Positions 1-8,218 of a stretch of DNA of 14,041 nt are shown in pieces; position 1 is the first letter of the stretch, and each line of letters begins with the position of its first letter. Position numbers and translations under genes: made by a program. The notes below the pieces were generated by a model that was not told the origin of the DNA, searched no databases, and worked only from the letters and a program-made list of their open reading frames with translations. Source of the stretch: Thiohalomonas sp. (GTDB lineage: Bacteria; Pseudomonadota; Gammaproteobacteria; GRL18); contig JAIVER010000008.1 in NCBI GenBank assembly GCA_023864145.1, positions 1 through 14,041 on the forward strand, in the 5' to 3' direction.

Positions 1-1
1 T

Positions 2-88
2 TTACCGAGTATTGGAAAATCATTAGATTCTCGAATTAATGATAATTTCCAAGTGTTCGATCCTGCATTTTCAAGTTGATTGGGTATA
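2..88 (-). repeat. Left copy of an 87-bp inverted repeat bounding the window
   Basis: This stretch is the reverse complement of 13955-14041 with a single difference (T at 10 faces G at 14033), so 86 of 87 bases match. Read on the minus strand it starts TATACCCAATCAACTTG and runs outward off the left edge. Similarity stops sharply at base 88/89, inside the coding sequence of the yqaA-like gene, so the last codons and stop of that gene come from the repeat. The sharp boundary and near-identity suggest a recent copy of a dispersed element. The window contains no transposase. It could be the end of a longer insertion sequence or a short non-autonomous palindromic element; the full length is not visible. 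Confidence 0.9.
12..52. repeat. Imperfect palindrome inside the left repeat
   Basis: The arms TTGGAAAATCATTA (12-25) and TAATGATAATTTCCAA (37-52) are reverse complements apart from a two-base insertion. They flank a short core that is itself palindromic (ATTCTCGAAT, 27-36). Transcribed RNA or single-stranded DNA could fold into a long hairpin. The weaker pairing continues outward in both directions, which suggests that the whole repeat is built as one large imperfect palindrome. Confidence 0.75.
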
Positions 89-439
89 TACCCAATGAAT
101 GTTAAGTAAACCGGCAACCACACATAATGGAACGCCAATAACAGGTAGAAAGCTCAGAAATAATAGCGGAGCAGCAAATTTGTATAACCATTGCTCTCCT
201 TTATAATAATGCTTATTTTCTGACGTACTTTGTTTGTTTTTATAAAGCCCTGTGCGGATCAACAGACCTAACAGGCAGTTTGTCATGCCCCCAAGTGAGT
301 TGCCAATTCCTGCCACTAAGATCAATAAAGCGACATCCTGACTTTGCTCAAACAACATAAATAAAAATAAAGCTTCTGAGCTGCCGGGGAGTAATGTTGC
401 AGAAGTAAAGCCGCTAAAAAATAAAGTCAGCAGGGACAT
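71..439 (-). CDS. YqaA-family small inner-membrane protein, C-terminus lost at the repeat
   Basis: This 122-residue hydrophobic protein resembles E. coli YqaA (about 142 residues, SNARE-associated/DedA-like group, function unknown). It shares SATLLPGSSE (13-22), GNSLGGMTN (46-54) and a hydrophobic segment with FLPVIGVPLCVVAG (about 97-110). Hydrophobic stretches lie near residues 3-18, 35-60 and 88-112. Similarity to the family should continue about 30 residues past Trp116, as a final membrane helix. Instead the last five residues (118-122) and the TGA stop are encoded by the 87-bp repeat. The gene starts only 5 bases after the dnaE stop and is probably co-transcribed with it, though no clear Shine-Dalgarno is seen. 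It is probably a disrupted gene; whether the shortened protein is stable or active is unknown. The family match is from remembered motifs. Confidence 0.7.
   Translation of the reverse strand: MSLLTLFFSGFTSATLLPGSSEALFLFMLFEQSQDVALLILVAGIGNSLGGMTNCLLGLLIRTGLYKNKQSTSENKHYYKGEQWLYKFAAPLLFLSFLPVIGVPLCVVAGLLNIHWVYTQST
79..96. repeat. 18-bp perfect palindrome at the repeat/yqaA junction
   Basis: ATTGGGTATATACCCAAT is a perfect palindrome centred on the boundary between the repeat (up to 88) and the yqaA-like coding sequence (from 89). Half comes from the repeat end and half from the host gene. The right copy of the repeat has no such extension (its flank is AATT), so the palindrome is specific to this insertion point. 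It may reflect target preference or chance. Confidence 0.6.
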
Positions 440-444
440 AGCAA

Positions 445-3400
445 TTAACGATACATGATCTTGCTTTGCTGGTGAGTCAATTTATCAATACAACTTAATA
501 ATTCTTTAGTCAGACGAACATTCCAGTCAGGTGATAAATTAATAGCAGCACGGGCTTTTTTACCCTGATAATGACACACAATCGGACATTCCCCACCTTC
601 CATAAAAGGGGTGATCACTGCTTTTAAATTTTCAATCAATGTATCATCCACCTGACTATGATTAATATCAATGGCTAAACGCCTGGCATAATGATTCCTG
701 GCACCATCTAAATCATAAATAGTATCCACATTAATACGGGTATTGCCGGAGTAATGATACAGACCCAGCTCACCAGACAACACAATGATAGTGTCTTTAA
801 CTAATATATCCTGATACATTTCATACTTATCGGCAAACAATAGAATTTCTTGTCGTCCACTGCGATCATCAATGGTAACAAAGGCCATTTTATCACCACG
901 TTTGGTATTCATGGTGCGCATAGCAATGATTAAACCGGTAATGACAATATTTTGTTTCTTATCTGGACTTAATTCCATTAGTTTATGAGTGGTGAAATTA
1001 CGCAGTTCCGTCAGATATTGTTCAATGGGGTGCCCGCTCAGATACAGTCCCAGAGTCTCTTTTTCTAAGCGCAGACGTTCATCTTCAGGCCATTCAGGGA
1101 GTTGTTCAAAAGTACTCTGAGCATTGCCTGAGGTACTGTCCATCGCACCCGTAGCAAAGAAGTCACCTCCGAATAAATCGTCCTGCCCGACAGCCTGAGC
1201 TTTTGAAAACTGTTCAGCTGCTTTTATCGCTTCGGGGATTGCATTTAACAATGTTGCACGAGTACAGGCAAAATCATCCAGAGCACCAGCTTTAACTAAG
1301 GTTTCCATTACCCGCTTATTACAGGGTCGTAAATCCACACGGTTACAAAAATCCTGAAGATCCTTGTATACACCGCCATTGTTACGCCCTTCAAGAATAC
1401 TTTCAATAGCACCCTCGCCTACCCCTTTTATAGCACCCAGACCATAAACGATTTCATTATTATCACTGACTGAAAACTTGTATTGTGAAAGGTTCACTTT
1501 AGGCGTGGTCACTTTAACTTTAGCATCTCGACATTCTTCAATAACGACAACAACCTTTTCTGTATTATCCATATCTGCTGATAATACGGCCGCCATAAAG
1601 GCTTCAATATAATGTGTTTTTAACCAAAGTGTCTGATAAGACACCAGTGCATAAGCGGCTGAGTGAGATTTATTAAAACCATAGGCCGCAAATTTTTCCA
1701 TCTGGTTAAAAATATGGGTGGCCACTTCTTTGTCCACGCCATTCTCAACTGAACCATCTTCAAAAATAGAGCGTTGCTCTGCCATGACTTCCGGTTTTTT
1801 CTTAGCCATTGCACGACGTAACAGGTCAGCACCACCCAGAGTGTAACCGGCAAGTACCTGAGAGATCTGCATCACCTGTTCCTGATACAAAATAGTGCCA
1901 TAGGTGCCTTGTAGAATGCGTTCCAGTGACGGATGGGGGTATTCTACTTTTTGGCGGCCGTGTTTTCGATCAATAAAATCATCCACCATACCTGATTGTA
2001 ATGGTCCAGGTCGAAACAGTGCCACTAAGGCGACAATGTCTTCAAAACAATCAGGCTGCAGGCGCTTGATCAGATCTTTCATACCTCTGGATTCAAGCTG
2101 GAAGACCGCTGTCGTATCACTGGCTTTGAGAGTCTTAAATGAAGCACGATCAGTTAAATCTATTTTTGCAATATCAATTGCCGCTTCACCTGTTTTTGCT
2201 TTTCTGGCATTGATGATCTTTAAGGCCCAGTCAATTACCGTGAGGGTTTTTAAACCCAGAAAGTCAAACTTTACCAGCCCTACAGTTTCTACATCATTTT
2301 TGTCATATTGAGTGAGAATACTCTGTGAACCTTCTTCACAATAGATGGGAGAAAAGTCATTAATATCAGTGGGCGATATAACAACACCACCAGCATGTTT
2401 ACCGACATTTTTTGTGATACCTTCCAGAGCCAGAGCCATATCAATTAAGTCTTTAACAGCTTCATCATTGTCATAGCGCCGTTGTAATTCTTCTTCCTGC
2501 TCCAGTGCCTGTGAAATGGTAATACCAATATCCATAGGAATTAATTTAGCCAGTGAATCAACAAATCCATAGCCCTGCCCCTGCACTCGTCCGACATCAC
2601 GAATTGCCGCTTTAGCCGCCATCGAACCAAAGGTAATAATTTGTGACACCCTATCACGGCCATAGGTTTCGGCCACATATTGAATGACTTTCTCTCGTCC
2701 ATCCATACAAAAGTCAATATCAAAATCCGGCATAGAAACCCGTTCCGGATTAAGGAAACGCTCAAACAGCAGATCATATTCCAATGGATCCAGATCGGTG
2801 ATGGTCATGGCATAGGCCACTAAGGAACCTGCACCAGAACCACGCCCCGGCCCTACCGGCACATCATTTTCTTTTGACCATTGGATAAAATCGGCAACGA
2901 TAAGAAAGTAACCAGGGAATCCCATTTGGATAATAACGCCCAGTTCAATATCCAGACGCTCTCGATATTCTTTTACCTTCTCCTGCAAACTTTCATCCGT
3001 TAAACAGTTGTCAGCAAAAAGTTGTACTAAACGTTTGTCTAAAGCATCATGTGAGAGCTGACGAAAATAGTCATCCATACTCAAGCCATCCGGAATAAGA
3101 AAATCCGGTAAGAAATTTTCACCTAGATGCAGGGTGACATTACAGCGTTTGGCTATTTGCAGAGTATTTTCAATGGCTTCAGGAATATCAGCAAACAAGT
3201 CATTCATTTCATCACTTGATTTAAAGTACTGTTCTTGTGAATAATCATGCGGACGTTTTTTATCTCCAAGGACTCGCCCCTGATTAACACACACTCGTGC
3301 ATCATGAGCCGCAAATTCATCCTCTTTTAAAAACCGTACTGCATTGCTTGCCACTACAGGGAGATTAAATCGTTCGGCAAGTGCAACAGCATGATGCAAA

Positions 3401-3936
3401 AACGTTTCATCACCGGCACGGGAGGTTCTTTGCAATTCAAAATATAAACTATCCGTAAATAAATTTTGATAAAATGCTAATGCCTGCTCAGCTTCTTTTA
3501 CTTTTCCATCCAGCAATAATAAACCGACATCACTTTGTTTGCCGAGTAATACAATAAAACCCGTTGAATGCTCAGCTAGCCAGCTGTATTCAATCATGGC
3601 TCGACCAAGATACTGCCCTTGTAAATAACTCTGTGAAATTAGTTTTTTTAGATTGAGATAACCATCATTGTCCTTGCATAAAAGTAATAAACGAAAGGGT
3701 TTTGTGGGTTCATCATCATTTTTTAACCATAAATCAGCACCCAGAATCGGCTTAATTCCAGCACCCAGACAAGCTTGATACACTTTAACCAGCGCATAAA
3801 GATTACTTTGATCAGTAATAGCAATGGCAGGCATTTGTGCTTCCTGAACTGCTTTAATCAGTGGTTTAAGACGCACAATACCATCGACTATAGAAAATTC
3901 TGTATGAAGATTTAAATGAATAAATTGATTGGACAT
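445..3936 (-). CDS. dnaE: DNA polymerase III subunit alpha
   Basis: This is the catalytic replicative polymerase subunit, 1163 residues with this start (E. coli 1160). An N-terminal PHP domain (about 1-270) is followed by the C-family polymerase core. The core has PDFDID with metal-binding D404 and D406, the glycine-rich GPGRGSGAGSLVAY (362-375), NVGKHAGGVVISPT (510-523) and the third carboxylate D558 in KFDFLGL. A helix-hairpin-helix follows at about 831-847, then a beta-clamp-binding motif QDDLFG (918-923), and an OB-fold (about 997-1035). The PHP motif reads HLNLHTEFS, lacking the first His of the canonical HxH, so this domain is probably not a nuclease, as in E. coli. I chose ATG 3936 because family similarity begins at FIHLNLHTEFS. 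An in-frame ATG at 4020 would add 28 unrelated residues and overlap rnhB. The gene sits 77 bases after rnhB. No strong Shine-Dalgarno is visible. Confidence 0.97.
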   Translation of the reverse strand: MSNQFIHLNLHTEFSIVDGIVRLKPLIKAVQEAQMPAIAITDQSNLYALVKVYQACLGAGIKPILGADLWLKNDDEPTKPFRLLLLCKDNDGYLNLKKLISQSYLQGQYLGRAMIEYSWLAEHSTGFIVLLGKQSDVGLLLLDGKVKEAEQALAFYQNLFTDSLYFELQRTSRAGDETFLHHAVALAERFNLPVVASNAVRFLKEDEFAAHDARVCVNQGRVLGDKKRPHDYSQEQYFKSSDEMNDLFADIPEAIENTLQIAKRCNVTLHLGENFLPDFLIPDGLSMDDYFRQLSHDALDKRLVQLFADNCLTDESLQEKVKEYRERLDIELGVIIQMGFPGYFLIVADFIQWSKENDVPVGPGRGSGAGSLVAYAMTITDLDPLEYDLLFERFLNPERVSMPDFDIDFCMDGREKVIQYVAETYGRDRVSQIITFGSMAAKAAIRDVGRVQGQGYGFVDSLAKLIPMDIGITISQALEQEEELQRRYDNDEAVKDLIDMALALEGITKNVGKHAGGVVISPTDINDFSPIYCEEGSQSILTQYDKNDVETVGLVKFDFLGLKTLTVIDWALKIINARKAKTGEAAIDIAKIDLTDRASFKTLKASDTTAVFQLESRGMKDLIKRLQPDCFEDIVALVALFRPGPLQSGMVDDFIDRKHGRQKVEYPHPSLERILQGTYGTILYQEQVMQISQVLAGYTLGGADLLRRAMAKKKPEVMAEQRSIFEDGSVENGVDKEVATHIFNQMEKFAAYGFNKSHSAAYALVSYQTLWLKTHYIEAFMAAVLSADMDNTEKVVVVIEECRDAKVKVTTPKVNLSQYKFSVSDNNEIVYGLGAIKGVGEGAIESILEGRNNGGVYKDLQDFCNRVDLRPCNKRVMETLVKAGALDDFACTRATLLNAIPEAIKAAEQFSKAQAVGQDDLFGGDFFATGAMDSTSGNAQSTFEQLPEWPEDERLRLEKETLGLYLSGHPIEQYLTELRNFTTHKLMELSPDKKQNIVITGLIIAMRTMNTKRGDKMAFVTIDDRSGRQEILLFADKYEMYQDILVKDTIIVLSGELGLYHYSGNTRINVDTIYDLDGARNHYARRLAIDINHSQVDDTLIENLKAVITPFMEGGECPIVCHYQGKKARAAINLSPDWNVRLTKELLSCIDKLTHQQSKIMYR

Positions 3937-4013
3937 AACTCTGGAAGCCTTATGTATAAAATAATTGCAGATGCTTTTAACGTGCGGGGTCGGAGTCAAA
4001 TGGCATTTCCTAC

Positions 4014-4613
4014 CTAACATTGATTGATAATTTTTTGTACTGGTTTATAACTTTTTCGATGGATTGGGCTTATACCCAGTATCTGTAATGCTTCAATATG
4101 AAGTTTGGTTGGATAGCCTTTATGTTTGGCAAAACCATAGCCGGGATAGGTTTTATCCAGAGCGATCATTTCATTATCACGAGATACTTTTGCCACTATT
4201 GAAGCAGCACTGATAGCAGCGACTTTTACATCACCTTTAATCACCGCTTCACAGGGATATGGGATCTGCGGACAAAACTTACCATCCACCAATACCCTGT
4301 CAGGAACAATATCCAAGCCGGTAACTGCACGCTGCATGGCCAGCAAAGTAGCATGAAAAACATTAAGCTCATCCACTTCTTCATGTTCCGCTCTGGCAAT
4401 AAAATAACACAGGGCTTTTTCCTTAATTTGCTCTGCTAATAGGGATCGTTTTTTTGCAGTCAGTTTTTTTGAGTCATCTAAACCTGCGATAGGATTATCT
4501 GGGTCAAGGATCACTGCCGCAATGACAACAGCACCCGCCAGAGGACCGCGACCGACTTCATCAACACCAGCAATATATCCGGTTAAATTTGAGTATTGGG
4601 GATCAAAGCTCAT
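4014..4613 (-). CDS. rnhB: Ribonuclease HII
   Basis: This 199-residue enzyme cleaves the RNA strand of RNA/DNA hybrids. It also incises 5' of single ribonucleotides left in DNA. The N-terminal signature [13 protein letters not shown] (15-27) carries the catalytic pair D18 and E19. The third acidic residue is D110 in VLVDGK, and the fourth is most likely D128 in KGD. The downstream [15 protein letters not shown] block (132-146) and HKGYPTKLH (164-172) are typical of the HII branch. Length is normal (E. coli 198). It lies 36 bases after lpxB and just ahead of dnaE, its usual neighbour in Gammaproteobacteria. The lpxB-rnhB-dnaE linkage suggests one transcript. No unusual feature is seen. Confidence 0.96.
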   Translation of the reverse strand: MSFDPQYSNLTGYIAGVDEVGRGPLAGAVVIAAVILDPDNPIAGLDDSKKLTAKKRSLLAEQIKEKALCYFIARAEHEEVDELNVFHATLLAMQRAVTGLDIVPDRVLVDGKFCPQIPYPCEAVIKGDVKVAAISAASIVAKVSRDNEMIALDKTYPGYGFAKHKGYPTKLHIEALQILGISPIHRKSYKPVQKIINQC

Positions 4614-4649
4614 ATAAGACTCTGCATTATTCTGTAATATAACGAAAAG

Positions 4650-5828
4650 CTAAGACAGCTTATCATGCTCTTTAAGATATTCTATCAGTGCCTGTACAGC
4701 CATGTTATCGGCGTCTTGACGCAGTAAGGTATGAATATCATTAAAAACTTCCAGCTTACTTTGCCATAGCTTATTTTTTGATAACAGGCTAAGTAATTTA
4801 GGTGCTAACACTCCAGAGCGTACTTCATTCTGGGTAATTTCTTCAACCAGAGCATCTCCTGCTAAAAGATTAGGTAAGGAGTAATAAGGTACTTTCAGCA
4901 GACGCTTGGCAATCCAATATGTTATAGGCGCCAGCTTATAGGTGACCAGCATCGGTTTTTTTAACAGCATCGCTTCAAGTGCTGCGGTTCCGGAAGCCAG
5001 AAGAACAGCATCCGATGCGGCCATGACATCTCTTGACTGCCCATCATATAATACAAAATGTGACCGTATATCTTCTTTTTTTGCAGCCTGAGCAAGCTCT
5101 TGTTCAAGCTCTTTCTCAAAAAAGTGCCGTGTCTTTTGATTAACAAATGGAAGAATAAAAATCAGATTCGGTCGAACATGTAAGCAATGAAGAAATGTTT
5201 CAATAAAGGGCTTTGCCAGTCGTGTGACTTCTGACATTCGACTCCCAGGCAAAACGGCAATAACAGATTGTTCAGATTTTACTTCAAGCTGTATTCTTTC
5301 TCGAGCCTGATTGATATCAATATCCAGATCAATTTCATCGGCCAGAGTATGACCTATGTATTTGACAGAGATATTATGATTTTCATAAAATCTTGCTTCA
5401 AAAGGAAACAAGGTCAGCATCAAATCAACTGCACGAGAAATTTTACCCAAACGGTATTGACGCCAGGCCCATACCGATGGACTGACATAATGTATCGTAC
5501 CAATACCTGCTTGTTTGAGTGTTGCTTCTACTAGCAGATTAAAATCAGGCGCATCAATGCCAATAAACACATCAGGGGGGTTATTAATAAAGTGGCTAAT
5601 CAATTCTTTGCGAATAGATGAGAGCTCACGATAATGAGCAAGTACTTCTACCAAACCCATTACGGATAGTTTTTCTGCAGGATAAATGGCCTTGCAGCCA
5701 GCTTCAATCATCAATGGTCCGGCAATACCTTCAAATTGTGCATCAGGATATTGTATTAACAGCGCCTTAATTAATCCGGCAGCAAGAATATCACCTGAAG
5801 CCTCACCGGCAATAATGCCAATGCGCAT
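4650..5828 (-). CDS. lpxB: Lipid-A-disaccharide synthase
   Basis: This GT19-family glycosyltransferase joins UDP-2,3-diacyl-glucosamine and 2,3-diacyl-glucosamine-1-phosphate (lipid X) into the beta-1,6-linked lipid A disaccharide at the inner face of the cytoplasmic membrane. The 392 residues are close to the E. coli 382. Visible motifs are AGEASGD (7-13), GIDAPDFN (90-97), the hydrophobic YVSPSVWAWR (114-123), AVLPGSR (191-197) and the nucleotide-binding-side ASGTAALEAML (278-288). The start ATG overlaps the lpxA stop as TAATG, so translation is probably coupled to lpxA, a layout that would keep their products in step. The C-terminus (about 345-392) is more variable but complete. Confidence 0.97.
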   Translation of the reverse strand: MRIGIIAGEASGDILAAGLIKALLIQYPDAQFEGIAGPLMIEAGCKAIYPAEKLSVMGLVEVLAHYRELSSIRKELISHFINNPPDVFIGIDAPDFNLLVEATLKQAGIGTIHYVSPSVWAWRQYRLGKISRAVDLMLTLFPFEARFYENHNISVKYIGHTLADEIDLDIDINQARERIQLEVKSEQSVIAVLPGSRMSEVTRLAKPFIETFLHCLHVRPNLIFILPFVNQKTRHFFEKELEQELAQAAKKEDIRSHFVLYDGQSRDVMAASDAVLLASGTAALEAMLLKKPMLVTYKLAPITYWIAKRLLKVPYYSLPNLLAGDALVEEITQNEVRSGVLAPKLLSLLSKNKLWQSKLEVFNDIHTLLRQDADNMAVQALIEYLKEHDKLS

Positions 5829-6613
5829 TAGCGAATTATTCCCCGATTAACATTGTTTTCCAGAAAATCAATCATAGGTGCAAGCTCAGCACAGTTAGTT
5901 GCTAATTCATTGATTTCACTAATGGCATCATCCAAAGTCAGGTTTGAACGATAGAGTGCTTTATAAGCATTACGGATTGACCTTATCGTGTCAGTAGAAA
6001 AACTCTGACGCTTTAAACCTTCAATATTAAGCCCATGCGCCCTGGCCATATGTCCTGAAACCATAATATAAGGCGGTACATCTTTAGAGATAACACTATT
6101 CATTGCGGTAAAGGCGTATGAACCAATGGTACAAAATTGGTGTATCAGTGAAAAGCCGCCCAGAATGCCATGACTATGAATATTGACATGCCCAGCAAGT
6201 GCCACATTATTAGCTAAAATAATATTGCTGCCTAAAATACAGTCATGGGCAATATGCACATAGGCCATAATAAGATTATCATCACCCAATAATGTTGCGC
6301 CGCGATCCTGAATAGTGCCGCGATTTAAGGTAGTAAACTCACGAATGACATTTCTGTCACCGATTTCCAGTGTTGTATCTTCACCCTGATATTTTTTATC
6401 CTGCGGCGCTTCACCAATCGAACCAAACTGATAAAAGGTATTGTCTTTACCAATAGAGCTAGGACCATTAATAACCACGTGCGAGCCAATTTTATTGCCC
6501 GTATCAATTTTAACTTTTTTGCCAATAACCGTATAAGGACCGATTTCTATATCATCTGGCAGTTCAGCAGAGGGATCAATTATAGCGGTAGGATGAATTC
6601 GTTGTTGTGACAT
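5828..6613 (-). CDS. lpxA: UDP-N-acetylglucosamine acyltransferase
   Basis: First enzyme of lipid A synthesis: it moves an R-3-hydroxyacyl chain from ACP to the 3-OH of UDP-GlcNAc in the cytoplasm. The 261 residues form a left-handed parallel beta-helix of hexapeptide repeats (about 1-190) and an alpha-helical C-terminus. H123 in VHIAHDC aligns with the catalytic H125 of E. coli, and ALAGHV (138-143) and HQFC (158-161) are conserved. The acyl-length ruler residue G173 of E. coli aligns with M171 here (FTAMNS). A methionine at this place is known in Pseudomonas aeruginosa LpxA, which prefers C10 chains, so a 3-hydroxydecanoyl preference is inferred. The gene begins 5 bases after fabZ and its TAA overlaps the lpxB ATG by one base. 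Confidence 0.97.
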   Translation of the reverse strand: MSQQRIHPTAIIDPSAELPDDIEIGPYTVIGKKVKIDTGNKIGSHVVINGPSSIGKDNTFYQFGSIGEAPQDKKYQGEDTTLEIGDRNVIREFTTLNRGTIQDRGATLLGDDNLIMAYVHIAHDCILGSNIILANNVALAGHVNIHSHGILGGFSLIHQFCTIGSYAFTAMNSVISKDVPPYIMVSGHMARAHGLNIEGLKRQSFSTDTIRSIRNAYKALYRSNLTLDDAISEINELATNCAELAPMIDFLENNVNRGIIR

Positions 6614-6618
6614 CTGTT

Positions 6619-7074
6619 TCAGGCATCTCTCTCAGCACACATTAATTCTGCAGAAGCGACGATATTATCATCGACAGTTGCTACGGCTTTAAACTTCCAT
6701 ACACCACGCATATTCTTAATCACTTCAACCTTCAGCATTAATTGTTCGCCTGGATTAACAGGACGCTTGAATCGTGCTTTATCAATACCCAGCAGATAAT
6801 ATAGAGATTCACCGTCAGGCTTAGATTCTGTAGATTTATAGGCTAAAATCCCTGTTGCCTGAGCCAGAGCTTCAATCACTAAAACACCCGGTAAAATAGG
6901 TTTTTGAGGAAAGTGTCCCGTAAACTGAGGTTCATTATAGGTCACATTTTTAAGGGCTAGTAATGATTTTCCTGGTTCAAAATCAATCACTTTATCTACT
7001 AAGAGAAATGGATAGCGATGTGGAAGGTGTTCCAATACATCATTAATATCCATTGAGTTAAGTTGCTTTTCCAT
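6619..7074 (-). CDS. fabZ: 3-hydroxyacyl-[acyl-carrier-protein] dehydratase FabZ
   Basis: This hot-dog-fold dehydratase converts (3R)-hydroxyacyl-ACP to trans-2-enoyl-ACP in type II fatty acid elongation. It competes with LpxA and LpxD for 3-hydroxyacyl-ACP, which explains its place among the lpx genes. The 151 residues contain HRYPFLLVDKV (19-29) and the signature GHFPQKPILPGVLVIEAL (53-70), with catalytic H54 and E68. The start at 7074 has a purine-rich AAGAAG upstream. An in-frame ATG at 7053 would give a protein starting MDINDVLEHLPHRYPF, closer to many family members, so the true start is uncertain by seven residues. The gene lies 105 bases from lpxD but only 5 bases from lpxA. Confidence 0.97.
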   Translation of the reverse strand: MEKQLNSMDINDVLEHLPHRYPFLLVDKVIDFEPGKSLLALKNVTYNEPQFTGHFPQKPILPGVLVIEALAQATGILAYKSTESKPDGESLYYLLGIDKARFKRPVNPGEQLMLKVEVIKNMRGVWKFKAVATVDDNIVASAELMCAERDA

Positions 7075-7179
7075 TTTGTTCTTCTTTATTAAAGCTTATA
7101 AATAACTAAAAATTATTCTTACAGGTATAGGGTACTTTTTAAGTAATGTAAGTTAACTGATTTAAAACCTGTTTAAAGG
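7075..7179 (-). other. 105-base gap between lpxD and fabZ
   Basis: This AT-rich spacer is the second largest of the gene gaps. It holds short palindromes (AGTTAACT at 7151-7158; TTTAAA at 7161-7166 and 7172-7177) but no stem followed by a T-run, so no intrinsic terminator is supported. On the minus strand TTATAA lies about 25 bases before the fabZ ATG and could be a -10 element, but I see no good -35 partner. An internal promoter for fabZ is possible but not demonstrated. Confidence 0.35.
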
Positions 7180-8205
7180 CTATTGTTTTTTTTCTAATTC
7201 GCTCAAGCGTCGAGCCATTTTGTCCAATTGTTTAAAGCGAACAAAATTTTTATGCCATTGTGTATTTTCCTGTAACGGCGTTCCTGATGAATACACACCC
7301 GCTTCGGTAATCGATTTTGTCACCAGTGAGGTTGCGGTAATATGAACATGATCAGCAATTTGCAAATGTCCCAGAATACCTGCTCCGCCACCAATAGCGC
7401 AATATTGACCAATGGTAGAACTTCCTGCAATACCAACACAGCCTGCAATCGCCGTATTTTTACCTATCCGGACATTATGAGCAATTTGAATCAAGTTATC
7501 CAGTTTAACACCATTTTCAATAATAGTATCTTCAATAGCACCACGATCAATGGTAGTATTTGCACCAATTTCTACCTCATCACCAATGATAACACGACCT
7601 AATTGCGGCATTTTGAACCAATGCCCCTGCTCATTTGCAATACCAAAACCATCACTGCCAATAACTGCACCAGAATGGATGATACATTGTTCTCCTATTG
7701 ATACATTAGAATAAATTGAAACATTGGGATAGAGTATGCTGTTATCACCAATTTTTACATCATCAGCAATACTGCAACCCGCAAGCAGCCTGACATTATC
7801 ACCGATTTGAGAGCCTAAGCCTACAACGACATGGGCACCAATACTGGTATTCTTACCTATGCTGACATTATCTTCTATCACTGCAGTTGATGCAATTTCA
7901 ACTTGCTCAGTTATGGGTTTTGTCAGCCAGGTCGCTATTTTAGCATAGGCCAGATAAGGATCTTTTGATAAAATGGCACTGCTTGGGCAATCAGCCAAAT
8001 CATCTGGATGGAGTATCACAATTGAGGCTTTAGTTGTTGCTAAAAACTGGTGATATTTTCGGTTTGAAAAAAAGCTCAGATCATTCTTATTTGCATGTTC
8101 AAGCGTAGCAATACCTGAAATACAGACGCCAGGATCACCATGGCTATTTGCACCAATCACATTGGCCAGCTCTATTAGACTGGCTTGTCGTGTAGGGATA
8201 GACAT
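7180..8205 (-). CDS. lpxD: UDP-3-O-(3-hydroxyacyl)glucosamine N-acyltransferase
   Basis: Third step of lipid A synthesis: it adds an R-3-hydroxyacyl chain to the 2-amino group of the UDP-3-O-acyl-glucosamine made by LpxA and LpxC. The 341 residues match the E. coli length. A uridine-binding N-terminal domain (about 1-100, ending near YLAYAKIATW) precedes the hexapeptide-repeat beta-helix (about 103-300) and a C-terminal helix (about 318-341). H243 in NLIQIAHNV corresponds to the catalytic His (E. coli H239). DGFGIA (185-190) and GANTTIDRG (214-222) are conserved family blocks. The start fits the family N-terminus; only a weak, distant AAGG precedes it. It is 47 bases after skp. Confidence 0.97.
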   Translation of the reverse strand: MSIPTRQASLIELANVIGANSHGDPGVCISGIATLEHANKNDLSFFSNRKYHQFLATTKASIVILHPDDLADCPSSAILSKDPYLAYAKIATWLTKPITEQVEIASTAVIEDNVSIGKNTSIGAHVVVGLGSQIGDNVRLLAGCSIADDVKIGDNSILYPNVSIYSNVSIGEQCIIHSGAVIGSDGFGIANEQGHWFKMPQLGRVIIGDEVEIGANTTIDRGAIEDTIIENGVKLDNLIQIAHNVRIGKNTAIAGCVGIAGSSTIGQYCAIGGGAGILGHLQIADHVHITATSLVTKSITEAGVYSSGTPLQENTQWHKNFVRFKQLDKMARRLSELEKKQ

Positions 8206-8218
8206 TTGTTAAAATAGG

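Noticed and set aside
1904..2311. 135-codon plus-strand open frame inside dnaE, the longest on that strand
   Set aside because: It lies wholly antisense to a conserved polymerase region, has no recognisable domain or ribosome site, and is explained by the codon pattern of dnaE.
5268..5534. 88-codon plus-strand frame within lpxB
   Set aside because: Antisense shadow with no family resemblance; lpxB is intact and well conserved here.
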